Shown piece by piece: positions 39,021-47,927 of a DNA stretch of 64,000 bases. Origin of the DNA: Betaproteobacteria bacterium SCN1 (lineage in GTDB: Bacteria; Pseudomonadota; Gammaproteobacteria; Burkholderiales; Thiobacillaceae). The stretch is taken from contig WBSF01000007.1 in NCBI GenBank assembly GCA_008923315.1, positions 1-64,000 on the forward strand, written 5' to 3'. Within the stretch, counting starts at the first letter, position 1. Each line of letters begins with the position of its first letter. The notes beneath the pieces are model-generated. The model made no database searches. It had not been told where the DNA came from and saw only the letters and a program-made list of their open reading frames with translations. The position numbers were made by a program, and so were the translations under genes.

Positions 39021-41123
39021 TCAGGCGAGCTTGAAGCCCGAGACCGAATTCTTCAGGTCCTGGGCCAGCTGCTTCATGCCGCCGATGGACTCGGCCGTCT
39101 GCTGCGTGCCGGTCGATGTCTGGGCCGAAATCGACTTGATGTCCTGCATCGTTTCCGCGACCAGCGCGGTCGATTCGGCCTGGCTTTGCGTGGCAGAGGA
39201 AATGTCGGCGATCAGGCCCGCCAGCTGCTTCGACACGTCGCCGATCTCGGCCAGCGTCTGGCCGGCGGCGTCGGACAGCCGGGCTCCCTCGACCACGCCC
39301 TGGGTCGAGATTTCCATGGCGGCCACGGTGTCCTGGGTGTCGGACTGAATGGTTTTCACGATCGCGGCAATCTGCTTGGTCGCATCGGCGGAGCGTTCCG
39401 CCAGCCGCTGCACTTCTTCCGCCACCACCGAGAACCCGCGGCCGGCCTCACCCGCGGACGCGGCCTGGATGGCGGCATTGAGCGCCAGCACGTTGGTCTG
39501 TTCGGTAATGTCGGAGATCAGTTCGACGATTTCACCGATCTCCTGCGAGGATTCGCCAAGACGCTTGATCCGTTTCGAGGTTTCCTGGATCTGTTCGCGC
39601 AGGGTGTTCATGCTCGATATCGCGTTGGACACTGCCTGCTGGCCTTTTTCGGCGGCGGCCAAAGACTGTTCGGCCACGCGGGCGGACTCGGCGGCGTTGC
39701 CCGATACCTGCTGCACGGATTGCGCAAGTTGCACGACGGCAGCCGACGTGGTCTCGATTTCGTTCACCTGGCGCTTCGTCGCCTGCTGGAGCGACTCCGA
39801 CACCCGGCCCGCGTCGCTCGCAGCCTGATCCATGTGCAGGGCGGCGTTGTTGATGCCGCGCACCAGACTGCGCAGTTCCTCGACCGTGTAGTTGATCGAG
39901 TCGGCCACCGCACCGGTGATGTCTTCGGTCACGCTGGCGTTGATCGTCAGATTGCCTTCGGCCAGTTCGCCCAGTTCGTCCATCAGACGCAGGATTGCTT
40001 CCTGGTTGCGGCTGTTTTCCTCTTCGCTCTTGCGCGCACGCGATTTGGTTTCGTTGATGTTGACCAGGCCGAGCATGACCAGCGAACCGACCGCCAGCAG
40101 GCCGAAAATCGCAGCCAGCAGGTAGCCGAGACTGCCGGTCGACTGATAGTCCTGGGACAGCTGGTTGGTGTCCTGCATCAGCACGTCGCTCGCCGCGAAC
40201 AGGCCGGCGGCTGCCTGCTTGGACTGCAGCAGCGCCTGGGTGTTGGAGAGCACCGAGCCCACGGTTTCCACCATGTCGCCCATGTTTCCACCCAGCGCCT
40301 CCAGCGTCTGCATGCCGCGTTCGCTCTTGCCGGCGGTGCCTTCCATCAGGCTCTGCACGGTATCGCGGAACAGGGTGGTGTCCTTCTCCAGTTGCAGCAC
40401 GACCTGCGGATCGATCACGTCCGAAGTCAGCATCAGGTTTGCGTTTTTGGGCAGACGCTGCGACAGGATGGCCAGACGGTTCGCGCGCGCGACTTCGCGT
40501 GCGCTGGCGCCGCCTTCGATCAACTGATTGGACAGATGCTCGGCCACGCCCTGGAGATCGAGACTGAGCGCATTGATGCGCTTCACGTTTTCGTTCAGGG
40601 AGACCAGGCTTTTCTGCTGGGCGAGAATCTGGCCGACCTGCGGATTCGATTTGTCCCACTGCCCGCGAATCTTGTCGAGAGTGTCCTTTGCGCCGCCCCG
40701 GGTCGCAGGCACATCGTCGTCGCCGTCCATCAGGCCGGTCAGCGTCTTCTCGAAGGCAGCCCTGCCTTCCGCCAGCTTCCGGAAGGCATCCGCGTTGCCG
40801 AGCACGGATTGCTGCGCGGTCAGCGGCAGGCGTTGCGAGAGCACCTTCAGCTCGCCCGCGCGGGCCTCGTAGCCGGCGCGATTGTCGAGCTGGATCGATC
40901 CATAGATGGTGAAGCCCGCGGCAAGCAGCAGCGAAACGATCAGCAGGCCGCCCGTATAGGCATACTGTTTTTCGACCGGCAGATGCCCGATCAGCGGTGC
41001 CTTGCGCGATTCCTGATCGGTCAGCTTGCGCACGGTCTGCATGATCAGCGTGGTCTGTCCGTCGCCATGCTTGCCTGTCATGCGTCCCGCCAGGCCTTTC
41101 AGGCCGTTCATTGCAATCGCCAT
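39021..41123 (-). CDS. pilJ: PilJ methyl-accepting chemotaxis protein
   Basis: 700-residue transmembrane receptor of the Chp system. TM1 (~40-60), periplasmic region with two PilJ-type modules (both carry LSQRLP: near 95 and near 225), TM2 (~335-355), HAMP-like segment, and a cytoplasmic signalling domain with the hairpin tip [31 protein letters not shown]. In the signalling tip most chemoreceptor residues are conserved. I prefer the ATG at 41123 (MAIAMN), since the ATG six bases upstream is only two bases from the GGAG sequence. It feeds signals through PilI to ChpA. Confidence 0.93.
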   Translation of the reverse strand: MAIAMNGLKGLAGRMTGKHGDGQTTLIMQTVRKLTDQESRKAPLIGHLPVEKQYAYTGGLLIVSLLLAAGFTIYGSIQLDNRAGYEARAGELKVLSQRLPLTAQQSVLGNADAFRKLAEGRAAFEKTLTGLMDGDDDVPATRGGAKDTLDKIRGQWDKSNPQVGQILAQQKSLVSLNENVKRINALSLDLQGVAEHLSNQLIEGGASAREVARANRLAILSQRLPKNANLMLTSDVIDPQVVLQLEKDTTLFRDTVQSLMEGTAGKSERGMQTLEALGGNMGDMVETVGSVLSNTQALLQSKQAAAGLFAASDVLMQDTNQLSQDYQSTGSLGYLLAAIFGLLAVGSLVMLGLVNINETKSRARKSEEENSRNQEAILRLMDELGELAEGNLTINASVTEDITGAVADSINYTVEELRSLVRGINNAALHMDQAASDAGRVSESLQQATKRQVNEIETTSAAVVQLAQSVQQVSGNAAESARVAEQSLAAAEKGQQAVSNAISSMNTLREQIQETSKRIKRLGESSQEIGEIVELISDITEQTNVLALNAAIQAASAGEAGRGFSVVAEEVQRLAERSADATKQIAAIVKTIQSDTQDTVAAMEISTQGVVEGARLSDAAGQTLAEIGDVSKQLAGLIADISSATQSQAESTALVAETMQDIKSISAQTSTGTQQTAESIGGMKQLAQDLKNSVSGFKLA

Positions 41124-41186
41124 GTTCATCTCTCCGGTGTCTCCGTTCGGTTTGCGCGTACGCGCATCGTGTTCACAGTTGCGGAA

Positions 41187-41708
41187 TCAGGTGCCGGTCT
41201 GGGACTCGACCATGAGGAAGGCCGGTGTACCCAGCAATCGCCCGAAATCCATATCGTTCCAGTCCACACCGTTTTCGTCGGCATAGCGCCGCGCAATCCA
41301 GGGGCAGTCCGCAGCCGCTTCGTTCGCCCGGTAGCGCCCGATATTGCGCAAGCCCAGCGTGCCGCGTATCAGCAACGCCGCATTGACGCCGAAATCCCGA
41401 TGCGGAATCAGCAACCGGCAATCGGCCTGGTCGGGCGTCGTCCCCAGGCCCATGAAATCGGCGAAATCGCTCACCGCATAAAGATTGCCCCGGATGTTGG
41501 CCAGGCCGCGAAACCAGCGGCGCGCACCGGGGATCCTGACGATGGGCGGAACCGGAATCACCTCTTCGGTATCGGTGAGACTCACCAGCCAGTTTGCATC
41601 GCCGACCCGGAATCCCAACCGGGAACCCGAGGTATCGCGACTGGCTGCGGCCTGCAACTGCTGCGACAGCCGCGTCTGGAATTCGCGCAGATTGAACTTC
41701 TTCGACAT
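41187..41708 (-). CDS. pilI: PilI, CheW-like coupling protein
   Basis: 173-residue adaptor connecting PilJ to ChpA. The CheW fold is visible in LGFRVGDANWLVSLTDTEEVIPVPPIVRIPGARRWFRGLANIRGNLYAVSDFADFMG, the conserved core of PilI-type proteins. I start at ATG 41708 (MSKKFNLREFQ). A TTG start 18 bases upstream would overlap the pilH stop and is possible but less likely. Gene order pilG-pilH-pilI-pilJ-chpA is that of the canonical twitching-motility cluster. Confidence 0.9.
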   Translation of the reverse strand: MSKKFNLREFQTRLSQQLQAAASRDTSGSRLGFRVGDANWLVSLTDTEEVIPVPPIVRIPGARRWFRGLANIRGNLYAVSDFADFMGLGTTPDQADCRLLIPHRDFGVNAALLIRGTLGLRNIGRYRANEAAADCPWIARRYADENGVDWNDMDFGRLLGTPAFLMVESQTGT

Positions 41709-41718
41709 GTCGCGGCTT

Positions 41719-42084
41719 TCACCCAAGCGCCTTGATCTGCGTCAGCAGGTCTTCCGGCTTGACCGGTTTGACCAGGTAGGCCTTGGCGCCCTGCCGCATG
41801 CCCCAGACCTTGTCGGTCTCCTGCCCCTTGGTCGTGCACATGATCACGGGAATATGCTTGGTCGCGTCTTCCTTGGTGATCATGCGGGTGGCCTGATAGC
41901 CATTCATGCCGGGCATCACCACATCCATCACGATCAGATCGGGCAGGGTCTGCCGGGCTTGCGCAACGGCTTCCTCGCCGCTTTCCGCCATACTGACGAG
42001 GTAACCGTTCTTGACCAGCAGCTCGGACAGGAAGAATCGCTCGGTCGGGGAATCGTCGACAACCAGAATTCGACTGATGGCCAT
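41719..42084 (-). CDS. pilH: PilH, CheY-like response regulator
   Basis: 121-residue single receiver domain. Acidic pocket in VVDDSPTERFF, phospho-accepting Asp in LIVMDVVMPGMNG (about residue 53), switch Thr/Lys in VIMCTTKGQ and AYLVKPVKPEDL. In the Chp system PilH modulates pilus retraction and cAMP signalling opposite PilG. The sequence MDVVMPGMNGYQATRMI and position between pilG and pilI support PilH over a generic CheY. Confidence 0.9.
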   Translation of the reverse strand: MAISRILVVDDSPTERFFLSELLVKNGYLVSMAESGEEAVAQARQTLPDLIVMDVVMPGMNGYQATRMITKEDATKHIPVIMCTTKGQETDKVWGMRQGAKAYLVKPVKPEDLLTQIKALG

Positions 42085-42118
42085 GCGGTCTGCTCCTAAG
42101 ACGTTATAGGGTTATGGT

Positions 42119-42511
42119 TCAGGCGCCGGGATGCGCGTGTTCGCGCACCGCCGTCAGCAGGGTGTCCTTGGTGAAGGGCTTGGTCAGATACTCGTCCGAC
42201 CCCACCATGCGCCCGCGCGCACGGTCGAACAGTCCGTCCTTGGACGACAGCATGATGACCGGGGTGGTGCGGTATCTGGCGTTGCGCTTGATGAGCGAAC
42301 AGGTCTGATAGCCATCGAGACGCGGCATCATGATGTCGACGAACACCACGTCCGGTTCGTGATCGGTGATCTTGGACAGGGCATCGAAACCGTCCTGCGC
42401 GAGGATGACCTCGCACCCGGCCTGGTTCAGAAAAATTTCGGCACTGCGGCGTATGGTGTTGCTGTCGTCGATGACCATCACCTTCACGCCTTTCAAGGCT
42501 GCGTTATCCAC
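42119..42511 (-). CDS. pilG: PilG, CheY-like response regulator
   Basis: 130-residue receiver domain, first gene of the Chp cluster. MVIDDSNTIRRSAEIFLNQAGCEV matches PilG closely, with phospho-Asp in VVFVDIMMPRLDGYQTC and the Lys of YLTKPFTKDTL. PilG connects ChpA phosphorylation to pilus extension. It starts with GTG (42511), preceded by GGAGAAG. The 150-base leader contains a GGACGGC/GCCGTCC hairpin (42539-42556) that could influence its expression. Confidence 0.9.
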   Translation of the reverse strand: MDNAALKGVKVMVIDDSNTIRRSAEIFLNQAGCEVILAQDGFDALSKITDHEPDVVFVDIMMPRLDGYQTCSLIKRNARYRTTPVIMLSSKDGLFDRARGRMVGSDEYLTKPFTKDTLLTAVREHAHPGA

Positions 42512-42621
42512 ACGTCTTCTCCACGGTAAACCCGGAACGGACGGCGAGCGCCGTCCTTACGTGGAACATTACGGCTACGATCAGGGCTTCTTTAGCGGGG
42601 GGACAGCCGGCCCGCAGACGC

Positions 42622-42648
42622 AAAAAAAAGCGCCGGACACGCCGGCGC
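42622..42648 (-). terminator. Rho-independent terminator after the secreted hypothetical gene
   Basis: On the minus strand a 7-bp stem GCGCCGG/CCGGCGC with a five-base loop is followed by eight U (42622-42629). It ends the transcript of the gene at 42667-43572 and separates it from pilG. Confidence 0.92.
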
Positions 42649-42666
42649 CTCGGGATGCCGCGGGGC

Positions 42667-43572
42667 TTATTGCCAGCCCTGTTGGGGCACGTCTTTCTTT
42701 TCCGCGCCTGCCACCGCACTCATGGTGTCGAAAATGATGTTGGGCTGGTTGGAGATGCGCATGAACTGGCCCATCCCCACATCCGGAAAGGCCAGCGCGA
42801 TGCGGAAGCGTCCGTGCGGCGACTCCACGTCGCCGTTGACGATGTAGATTTCGTAGGGCAGCCCGGCGACGAAATCCTGCATGCCGATTTTCTTGATCCA
42901 TTCGCCGTCGCCCGACTCGGGGTCGTTCATCGCCACCCCGAACACCGCCAGCTTGCGTTCGGGCAACACGATCTCGTATACCTTGGCGGTCTTGCCCACG
43001 CCCCGGGCGAGATTGTCCCGCACGGTCCTGAGCGCATCGGCAAAGCTGCCGAAGGTGTTCAGCTTGCTCCTGGACGAATCCAGGCGCTCCATGCCGATCA
43101 TGTAACGGTAATTCAGCAGGCTGGCTGCCGTCTCCTCGCCCCCCACACCTTTTCCGGCGCCGAGTGCGGCACCCAGCCGCGCCTGCAGGGCCTTGACCGC
43201 CGCCTCATGCTTCTCGAAGCCCCGGCGGAAATACGCGCGGTACCAGTAGTCGGGATTGGCGTAGGCCACGCTGCCATCGGCCCGCACGCCCACACGGATG
43301 GCCGCGCCGAGGATGGCATGGCTGCCTGCGGCTCCGACCTCGTCGAGCATGGACTCGTCGCTGGCCACTACCACACCATAGCCCGGCAGGGCCTTGGGGA
43401 AATACTTGCCGACAATCTTGAAGCCGCCGTTCTTCAGCTTGCCCTCGACGGCGGCAGCCGCAGTCTGCATATTGCCGCCGGCGACCGGGTCGCCTTGCAC
43501 ATAGGGCGCTATCGCCCACGCGCCCATCGAATAGACGCACACAATCCACGCCGCAATCCACCGCACGATCAT
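42667..43572 (-). CDS. Exported hypothetical protein (301 aa)
   Basis: Not recognised. The N-terminus MIVRWIAAWIVCVYSMGAWA is a signal peptide (cleavage after GAWA), so the protein is periplasmic or exported. The mature part has two repeated-looking alpha/beta halves: GVVVASDESMLDEVGAAGSHAILGAAIRVGVR and a C-terminal LPERKLAVFGVAMNDPESGD...PYEIYIVNGDVESPHGRFRIALAFPDVGMGQF. No cysteines for disulfides or metal motifs stand out. It has a strong Shine-Dalgarno (AAGGAGG) and its own terminator, so it is a single-gene unit upstream of the Chp cluster on the same strand. Confidence 0.75.
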   Translation of the reverse strand: MIVRWIAAWIVCVYSMGAWAIAPYVQGDPVAGGNMQTAAAAVEGKLKNGGFKIVGKYFPKALPGYGVVVASDESMLDEVGAAGSHAILGAAIRVGVRADGSVAYANPDYWYRAYFRRGFEKHEAAVKALQARLGAALGAGKGVGGEETAASLLNYRYMIGMERLDSSRSKLNTFGSFADALRTVRDNLARGVGKTAKVYEIVLPERKLAVFGVAMNDPESGDGEWIKKIGMQDFVAGLPYEIYIVNGDVESPHGRFRIALAFPDVGMGQFMRISNQPNIIFDTMSAVAGAEKKDVPQQGWQ

Positions 43573-43738
43573 TTCCGCCTCCTTATGCTCTCCTGCCAGG
43601 GTATGGTGTTGGTTTTATTTCATTGCGATCCGCATTGTTTCGGGCACGCCCGAAGACGGATTCCTCTGCATCGGCGACTGAAAATCCGCCGGCGCGACGA
43701 CATTCTTGAACAAACGGGCCTGAAATCGCAAGACCGGG

Positions 43739-43921
43739 TTACAGAACGACCATCTCGAAATCGTCCTTGCGGGCACCGCAATCCGGGCAGGTCCAGTTGA
43801 TCGGCACGTCTTCCCAGCGCGTGCCGGGCGGGATGCCGTCGTCGGGCGCCCCCGCCTCTTCGTTATAAATCCAGCCGCAGATCAGACACATCCAGCTGCG
43901 GTATTCAGGCGTTTCGGTCAT
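43739..43921 (-). CDS. Rubredoxin
   Basis: 60-residue iron protein carrying one electron on Fe(Cys)4. Both motifs are intact: MCLICGWIYNEEAG and WTCPDCGARKDDFE, with the usual aromatic and acidic residues around them. It begins MTETPEYRSW with no Shine-Dalgarno, and a TAGACT -10-like element seven bases before the ATG suggests a leaderless transcript. It is divergent from thiD across 53 bases, a common betaproteobacterial arrangement. Confidence 0.95.
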   Translation of the reverse strand: MTETPEYRSWMCLICGWIYNEEAGAPDDGIPPGTRWEDVPINWTCPDCGARKDDFEMVVL

Positions 43922-43974
43922 GGCAGACAGTCTAATCGGCTAAAATCGACGGCTGATTCTAAAGCAGCGACGTC

Positions 43975-44817
43975 ATGCAGACCATGTTTTCCCCCAAGTC
44001 GGCCCCGCCCATGGTGCTGAGTTTCGCCGCCTCCGACCCCACCGGGGGCGCCGGTACGCAGGCCGACGTGCTTACGCTCGCCAGCATGGGGTGTCACCCG
44101 CTGACCGTCATTACCGCGCTGACCGTGCAGGATACCGCCGGCGTGGACGGCATTCTGGCGATCGACGCGGAATGGGTCGCCGACCAGGCGCGCATGCTAC
44201 TGGAAGACGTACCGGTCGCCGCCTTCAAGCTGGGCATGCTGGGCAGTCCGGAATCCATCGCGGTCATCGCCGAAATCCTGGCGGACTATCCCGACATTCC
44301 GGTCGTGCTCGACCCCGTCCTGGCGTCCGGCCGCGGCGACGAATTCGCCAGCGACGACATGATCGCCGCCATGCGCGAGATGCTCATTCCGCAGACCAGC
44401 GTGCTGACGCCGAACAGCCACGAAGCCCGCCGGCTCGCACTGTTCGATTCGGACGAGGACGATCTCGACCTCGCCGGCTGCGCCGCGCGCCTGACCGAAC
44501 TGGGCTGCGAGTACGTGCTCGTGACCGGCACCCACGAAAACACGCCGCGCGTGCTGAACAGCCTCTACGACGCCAAGGGCCACGTGCAGACCGATGCATG
44601 GGACCGTCTGCCCGGCAGCTACCACGGCTCAGGCTGCACGCTCGCCTCGGCCATCGCTGCCGCGCTCGCCTACGGACATGACGTGCGGGACGCGGTCCGC
44701 GATGCGCAGAATTTCACTTACGAATCGCTGAAGGCGGCTTTCCGGCCGGGCATGGGACAGTACATCCCGGAACGTTTCTTCTGGGCGCAGGACGTCCAGA
44801 CCGAAGGCAGCGCGTGA
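43975..44817 (+). CDS. thiD: Hydroxymethylpyrimidine/phosphomethylpyrimidine kinase
   Basis: 280-residue ribokinase-fold enzyme phosphorylating HMP and HMP-P for thiamine synthesis. Signatures: SFAASDPTGGAGTQADVLTLASMG (substrate site), VLDPVLASGRGD, and the ATP/catalytic loop GSYHGSGCTLASAIAAAL. The gene ends in a GTG overlap with thiE, so both are translated together. A TAAAAT -10-like sequence (43941-43946) lies 28 bases upstream; no TPP riboswitch fits in the 53-base gap, which is notable for a thiamine gene. Confidence 0.95.
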   Translation: MQTMFSPKSAPPMVLSFAASDPTGGAGTQADVLTLASMGCHPLTVITALTVQDTAGVDGILAIDAEWVADQARMLLEDVPVAAFKLGMLGSPESIAVIAEILADYPDIPVVLDPVLASGRGDEFASDDMIAAMREMLIPQTSVLTPNSHEARRLALFDSDEDDLDLAGCAARLTELGCEYVLVTGTHENTPRVLNSLYDAKGHVQTDAWDRLPGSYHGSGCTLASAIAAALAYGHDVRDAVRDAQNFTYESLKAAFRPGMGQYIPERFFWAQDVQTEGSA

Positions 44818-45458
44818 GCGCGGCCACCCTGTTTCCCGGCGGCCTGTACGCGATCACCGTCGAGACAGCCGACACCGCGCGGCTGCTGGAGCAGGTCGCC
44901 GCCGCGCTCGCCGGCGGCGCGGCGGCCGTGCAGTACCGCGACAAATCCGCCGATGTCGCGCGCCGCCACGAGCAGGCAAGCGAGCTTGCCGCGTTGTGCC
45001 GCCGCCACGGCGCGCCGCTGATCGTCAACGACGACCTGCGCCTGGCCGATCTGGCCGACGCCGATGGCGTGCATCTTGGACGCACCGATGGCAGTGTGCG
45101 CGAGGCACGCATCGTCCTCGGACCCGGCAAGTTCATCGGCGCCTCGTGCTACCAGAGCCTCGACCTTGCGCGCGCGGCCGAAGCGGCCGGTGCCGATTAT
45201 GTCGCGTTCGGCAGCTTCTTTCCGTCGCAAACCAAACCCGGTGCGGCACACGCGCCGATCGGGCTGCTGCACGCCGCGCGTGACGCATTGCGCGTACCGC
45301 TGGTCGCGATCGGCGGCATCGCACCGGACAACGCCGCCGCCCTGCTCGACGCCGGTGCGGACAGCCTCGCCGTGCTGTCGGCGGTGTTCGGCGCGCCGGA
45401 CATCCGCGCCGCCGCGCGCGCTTTCAATCTGCTATTCGAAACCGAACCCGAAGACTAG
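44814..45458 (+). CDS. thiE: Thiamine phosphate synthase
   Basis: 214-residue TIM-barrel enzyme joining HMP-PP and thiazole phosphate to thiamine phosphate. Motifs: VQYRDKSADVARR (diphosphate-binding Arg/Lys), LIVNDDLRLADLADADGVHLG, GADYVAFGSFFPSQTKPG and IGGIAPDNAAALLDAG (phosphate loop). It starts with GTG within the thiD stop (GTGA). The next gene, hemL, follows after six bases, so thiD-thiE-hemL form one transcription unit. Confidence 0.95.
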   Translation: MSAATLFPGGLYAITVETADTARLLEQVAAALAGGAAAVQYRDKSADVARRHEQASELAALCRRHGAPLIVNDDLRLADLADADGVHLGRTDGSVREARIVLGPGKFIGASCYQSLDLARAAEAAGADYVAFGSFFPSQTKPGAAHAPIGLLHAARDALRVPLVAIGGIAPDNAAALLDAGADSLAVLSAVFGAPDIRAAARAFNLLFETEPED

Positions 45459-45464
45459 ATCGCC

Positions 45465-46742
45465 ATGAACCGCAACGAACAGCTTTTCGAACAGTCGCAG
45501 CAACGCATTCCCGGCGGCGTGAACTCGCCCGTGCGTGCCTTCAGGAGCGTCGGCGGCACGCCGGTATTCTTCAGCCGCGCGCAGGGCGCGCGCGTATGGG
45601 ATGCCGACGGTCGCGAGTACATCGACTACGTCGGCTCGTGGGGCCCGGCCATCCTCGGCCATGCCCATCCCGGCACTGTGAAGGCCGTGCAGGACGCCGC
45701 CGCCAACGGCCTGTCGTTCGGCGCGCCGACCGAAGCCGAGCTGACGATCGCCACGCGCATCGCCGAACTCGTCCCCAGCATCGAGAAGGTCCGTCTCGTC
45801 TCGTCCGGCACCGAGGCAACAATGAGCGCGATCCGGCTCGCGCGCGGTTTCACCGGCCGCAGCAAGTTCATCAAGTTCGAGGGCTGCTACCACGGCCATG
45901 CCGACTTCCTTCTGGTCAAGGCCGGCTCCGGCGCACTCACCTTCGGCAACCCGACTTCGGCCGGCGTGCCCGCTGCCGTCGCCGCCGAGACGCTGGTGCT
46001 CGACTACAACGACGTCGCCGGACTTGAGCGCACCTTCGGCGAGATCGGCAACGAAATCGCCTGCGTCATCGTGGAGCCCTTCGCCGGCAACATGAACCTG
46101 GTCAAGCCGACCGCCGCCTTCATGGATGCCTTGCGCCGTCTCACCGCGCAGCACGGCACACTCCTCATCTTCGACGAAGTGATGACCGGCTTTCGCGTCG
46201 CCCTCGGCGGCGCGCAGAACGTGCTCGGCATCAAACCCGATCTCACCACGCTCGGCAAGGTGATCGGCGGCGGCATGCCGGTCGGCGCCTTCGGCGGCCG
46301 CGCGGATGTGATGGATGCCCTGGCCCCGGTCGGCCCGGTCTATCAGGCCGGGACGCTGTCGGGCAACCCGGTGTCGGTGGCGGCGGGGCTGGCCACGCTC
46401 GACGCCGTCGCACAGCCGGGTTTTTACGATGCGCTTGCGGCGAAGACGCGCGCGCTGTGCGACGGACTCAACGCCGCCGCGAAAGCAGCCGGCAAGACTT
46501 TCTGCGCCGACTCGGTCGGCGGCATGTTCGGCCTCTATTTCGCGCCCAGGCCGCCCGCTGGCTTCGCCGACGTGATGGCTAGCGACCGCGAGACCTTCAA
46601 CCGCTTCTTCCACTCGATGCTCGACCGCGGCGTCTATCTCGCGCCTTCGGCCTTCGAGGCCGGTTTCGTCTCGGCGGCGCACAGCGATGCCGACATCGCC
46701 GCCACCGTGGACGCCGCCCGCGCGGTGTTTCCGACGCTGTGA
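45465..46742 (+). CDS. hemL: Glutamate-1-semialdehyde 2,1-aminomutase
   Basis: PLP enzyme making 5-aminolevulinate from glutamate-1-semialdehyde, entry to tetrapyrroles by the C5 route. 425 residues. N-terminal [20 protein letters not shown], the substrate region [32 protein letters not shown], and the Schiff-base lysine in [15 protein letters not shown] at residue 265, the same number as in E. coli. It lies in a thiD-thiE-hemL operon and links logically to hemCDXY further along the window. Confidence 0.97.
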   Translation: MNRNEQLFEQSQQRIPGGVNSPVRAFRSVGGTPVFFSRAQGARVWDADGREYIDYVGSWGPAILGHAHPGTVKAVQDAAANGLSFGAPTEAELTIATRIAELVPSIEKVRLVSSGTEATMSAIRLARGFTGRSKFIKFEGCYHGHADFLLVKAGSGALTFGNPTSAGVPAAVAAETLVLDYNDVAGLERTFGEIGNEIACVIVEPFAGNMNLVKPTAAFMDALRRLTAQHGTLLIFDEVMTGFRVALGGAQNVLGIKPDLTTLGKVIGGGMPVGAFGGRADVMDALAPVGPVYQAGTLSGNPVSVAAGLATLDAVAQPGFYDALAAKTRALCDGLNAAAKAAGKTFCADSVGGMFGLYFAPRPPAGFADVMASDRETFNRFFHSMLDRGVYLAPSAFEAGFVSAAHSDADIAATVDAARAVFPTL

Positions 46743-46782
46743 GCCTGCCGCATCCACGCATGGATGCCCGTGATTCCCGCCC

Positions 46783-47850
46783 ATGAACGACGAACTCTCC
46801 CCCGAAGACGAACTGCGGCTCAACGTGCTGTTCAACACCGACCTCAAGGCGGTGCGCATCGACGAATCGAGCATGACGCTGTGGGCACTCACGCCCCAGG
46901 GCGAGGCCAGCGTGCCGCTGAAACCGACAGAGCGCGCCGACCGCTATCTCAAGCGCGTGCGCGAACTGCTGTCCGGTCATGCGCTCGGTTCGCCGGGCGG
47001 CTACCCGGTCCACCTCACGCGCTGGACGCGCCAGTCGCAGGCGGGCCTGTCGCCCCAGCATCTGGCGCAGCTGCTGCTGATCGCGGAAGAGGAAGCGGTG
47101 GTCGCGGTGGTGCATTCGCCCGCGCTCACCGACGAGCTGGCGCGCTACGCCTGGTGGTGCATGCCGACGATCGAGAACGCGCGCCTGATGCTGATGCGCG
47201 ACGTGGTCTGCCAGGGCAGCATGGGACGCACGCTGGCCGAATTCCTGGTCGAGCATCTCGCCTTCCTGCACGAGGACGACGTCGGCATTCTCGACACCGT
47301 TGCCGTCATGCTCTACTCGGGCGTACTCACTGACGCCGAGCGGGGCGCGATGTGGAAACGCGGCACCAGCCGCAATTCCTATTACGTGCCCTTTCTCGAA
47401 TTACAGCCCGATTCATTGCCGAACCCGCGGCCTGCGCGCGCCGACAGCGCGAGCGTGCCGCAGCGCGAAGGCAATCCCTATGCCGCGATGCTGGCCCGTG
47501 CGCTGTCGGCACAGGGCCAGACCTTCCTCGCCACAACGGCGACCATCCTCGATCGACCGGAAATCCAGGAAGTGGTGAACCATACGCTGAACGCGCTGGC
47601 CAACTGGTGCGCGCCGCTGCGCAATGCGGATGTCGCCAGCCGCGAAGCCGCACGGACGGCGCTTCTGGCCGACGCGCCGCAGTTCGAAGCGGATTGCGCT
47701 GCACTCGACGCGCTGGCGGCGACCGATGCCGACACCGTGCGGCCGATCTTCCTCAAGACCACTGCTATCGGTTCGCTGATGCGGCGCAAGATCCAGCCCG
47801 TAGTCACGCCGCTGCTGGACGCCATTGTCGTGCTCAGACGCGCGCCCTGA
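46783..47850 (+). CDS. DsrS-like protein
   Basis: 355 residues, soluble, no signal peptide. The opening SPEDELRLNVLFNTDLKAVRIDESSMTLWALTPQGEASVPL and the central VVAVVHSPALTDELARYAWWCMPTIENARLML resemble, from memory, DsrS, the last gene of dissimilatory sulfite reductase clusters of sulfur oxidisers and a stand-alone gene in many betaproteobacteria. DsrS has no established activity. No other dsr gene is in this window. It follows hemL by 40 bases and ends 30 bases before a strong terminator. The assignment is tentative; otherwise it is a conserved hypothetical. Confidence 0.55.
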   Translation: MNDELSPEDELRLNVLFNTDLKAVRIDESSMTLWALTPQGEASVPLKPTERADRYLKRVRELLSGHALGSPGGYPVHLTRWTRQSQAGLSPQHLAQLLLIAEEEAVVAVVHSPALTDELARYAWWCMPTIENARLMLMRDVVCQGSMGRTLAEFLVEHLAFLHEDDVGILDTVAVMLYSGVLTDAERGAMWKRGTSRNSYYVPFLELQPDSLPNPRPARADSASVPQREGNPYAAMLARALSAQGQTFLATTATILDRPEIQEVVNHTLNALANWCAPLRNADVASREAARTALLADAPQFEADCAALDALAATDADTVRPIFLKTTAIGSLMRRKIQPVVTPLLDAIVVLRRAP

Positions 47851-47880
47851 CCGGCCCGCAAAACCGGATCTGGAAGTGAA

Positions 47881-47916
47881 AAAGCCCCGCAGGCACCGGC
47901 CTGCGGGGCTTTTTCG
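47881..47916. terminator. Bidirectional terminator between the DsrS-like gene and dsbD
   Basis: A 14-bp stem AAAGCCCCGCAGGC/GCCTGCGGGGCTTT with a four-base loop has U-tracts on both strands (TTTTT after each arm). It serves both convergent transcripts. Confidence 0.95.
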
Positions 47917-47927
47917 TTTACGGGCGA

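Noticed and set aside
43922-43974. TPP riboswitch upstream of thiD
   Set aside because: The 53-base gap is too short and lacks the conserved TPP aptamer sequences.
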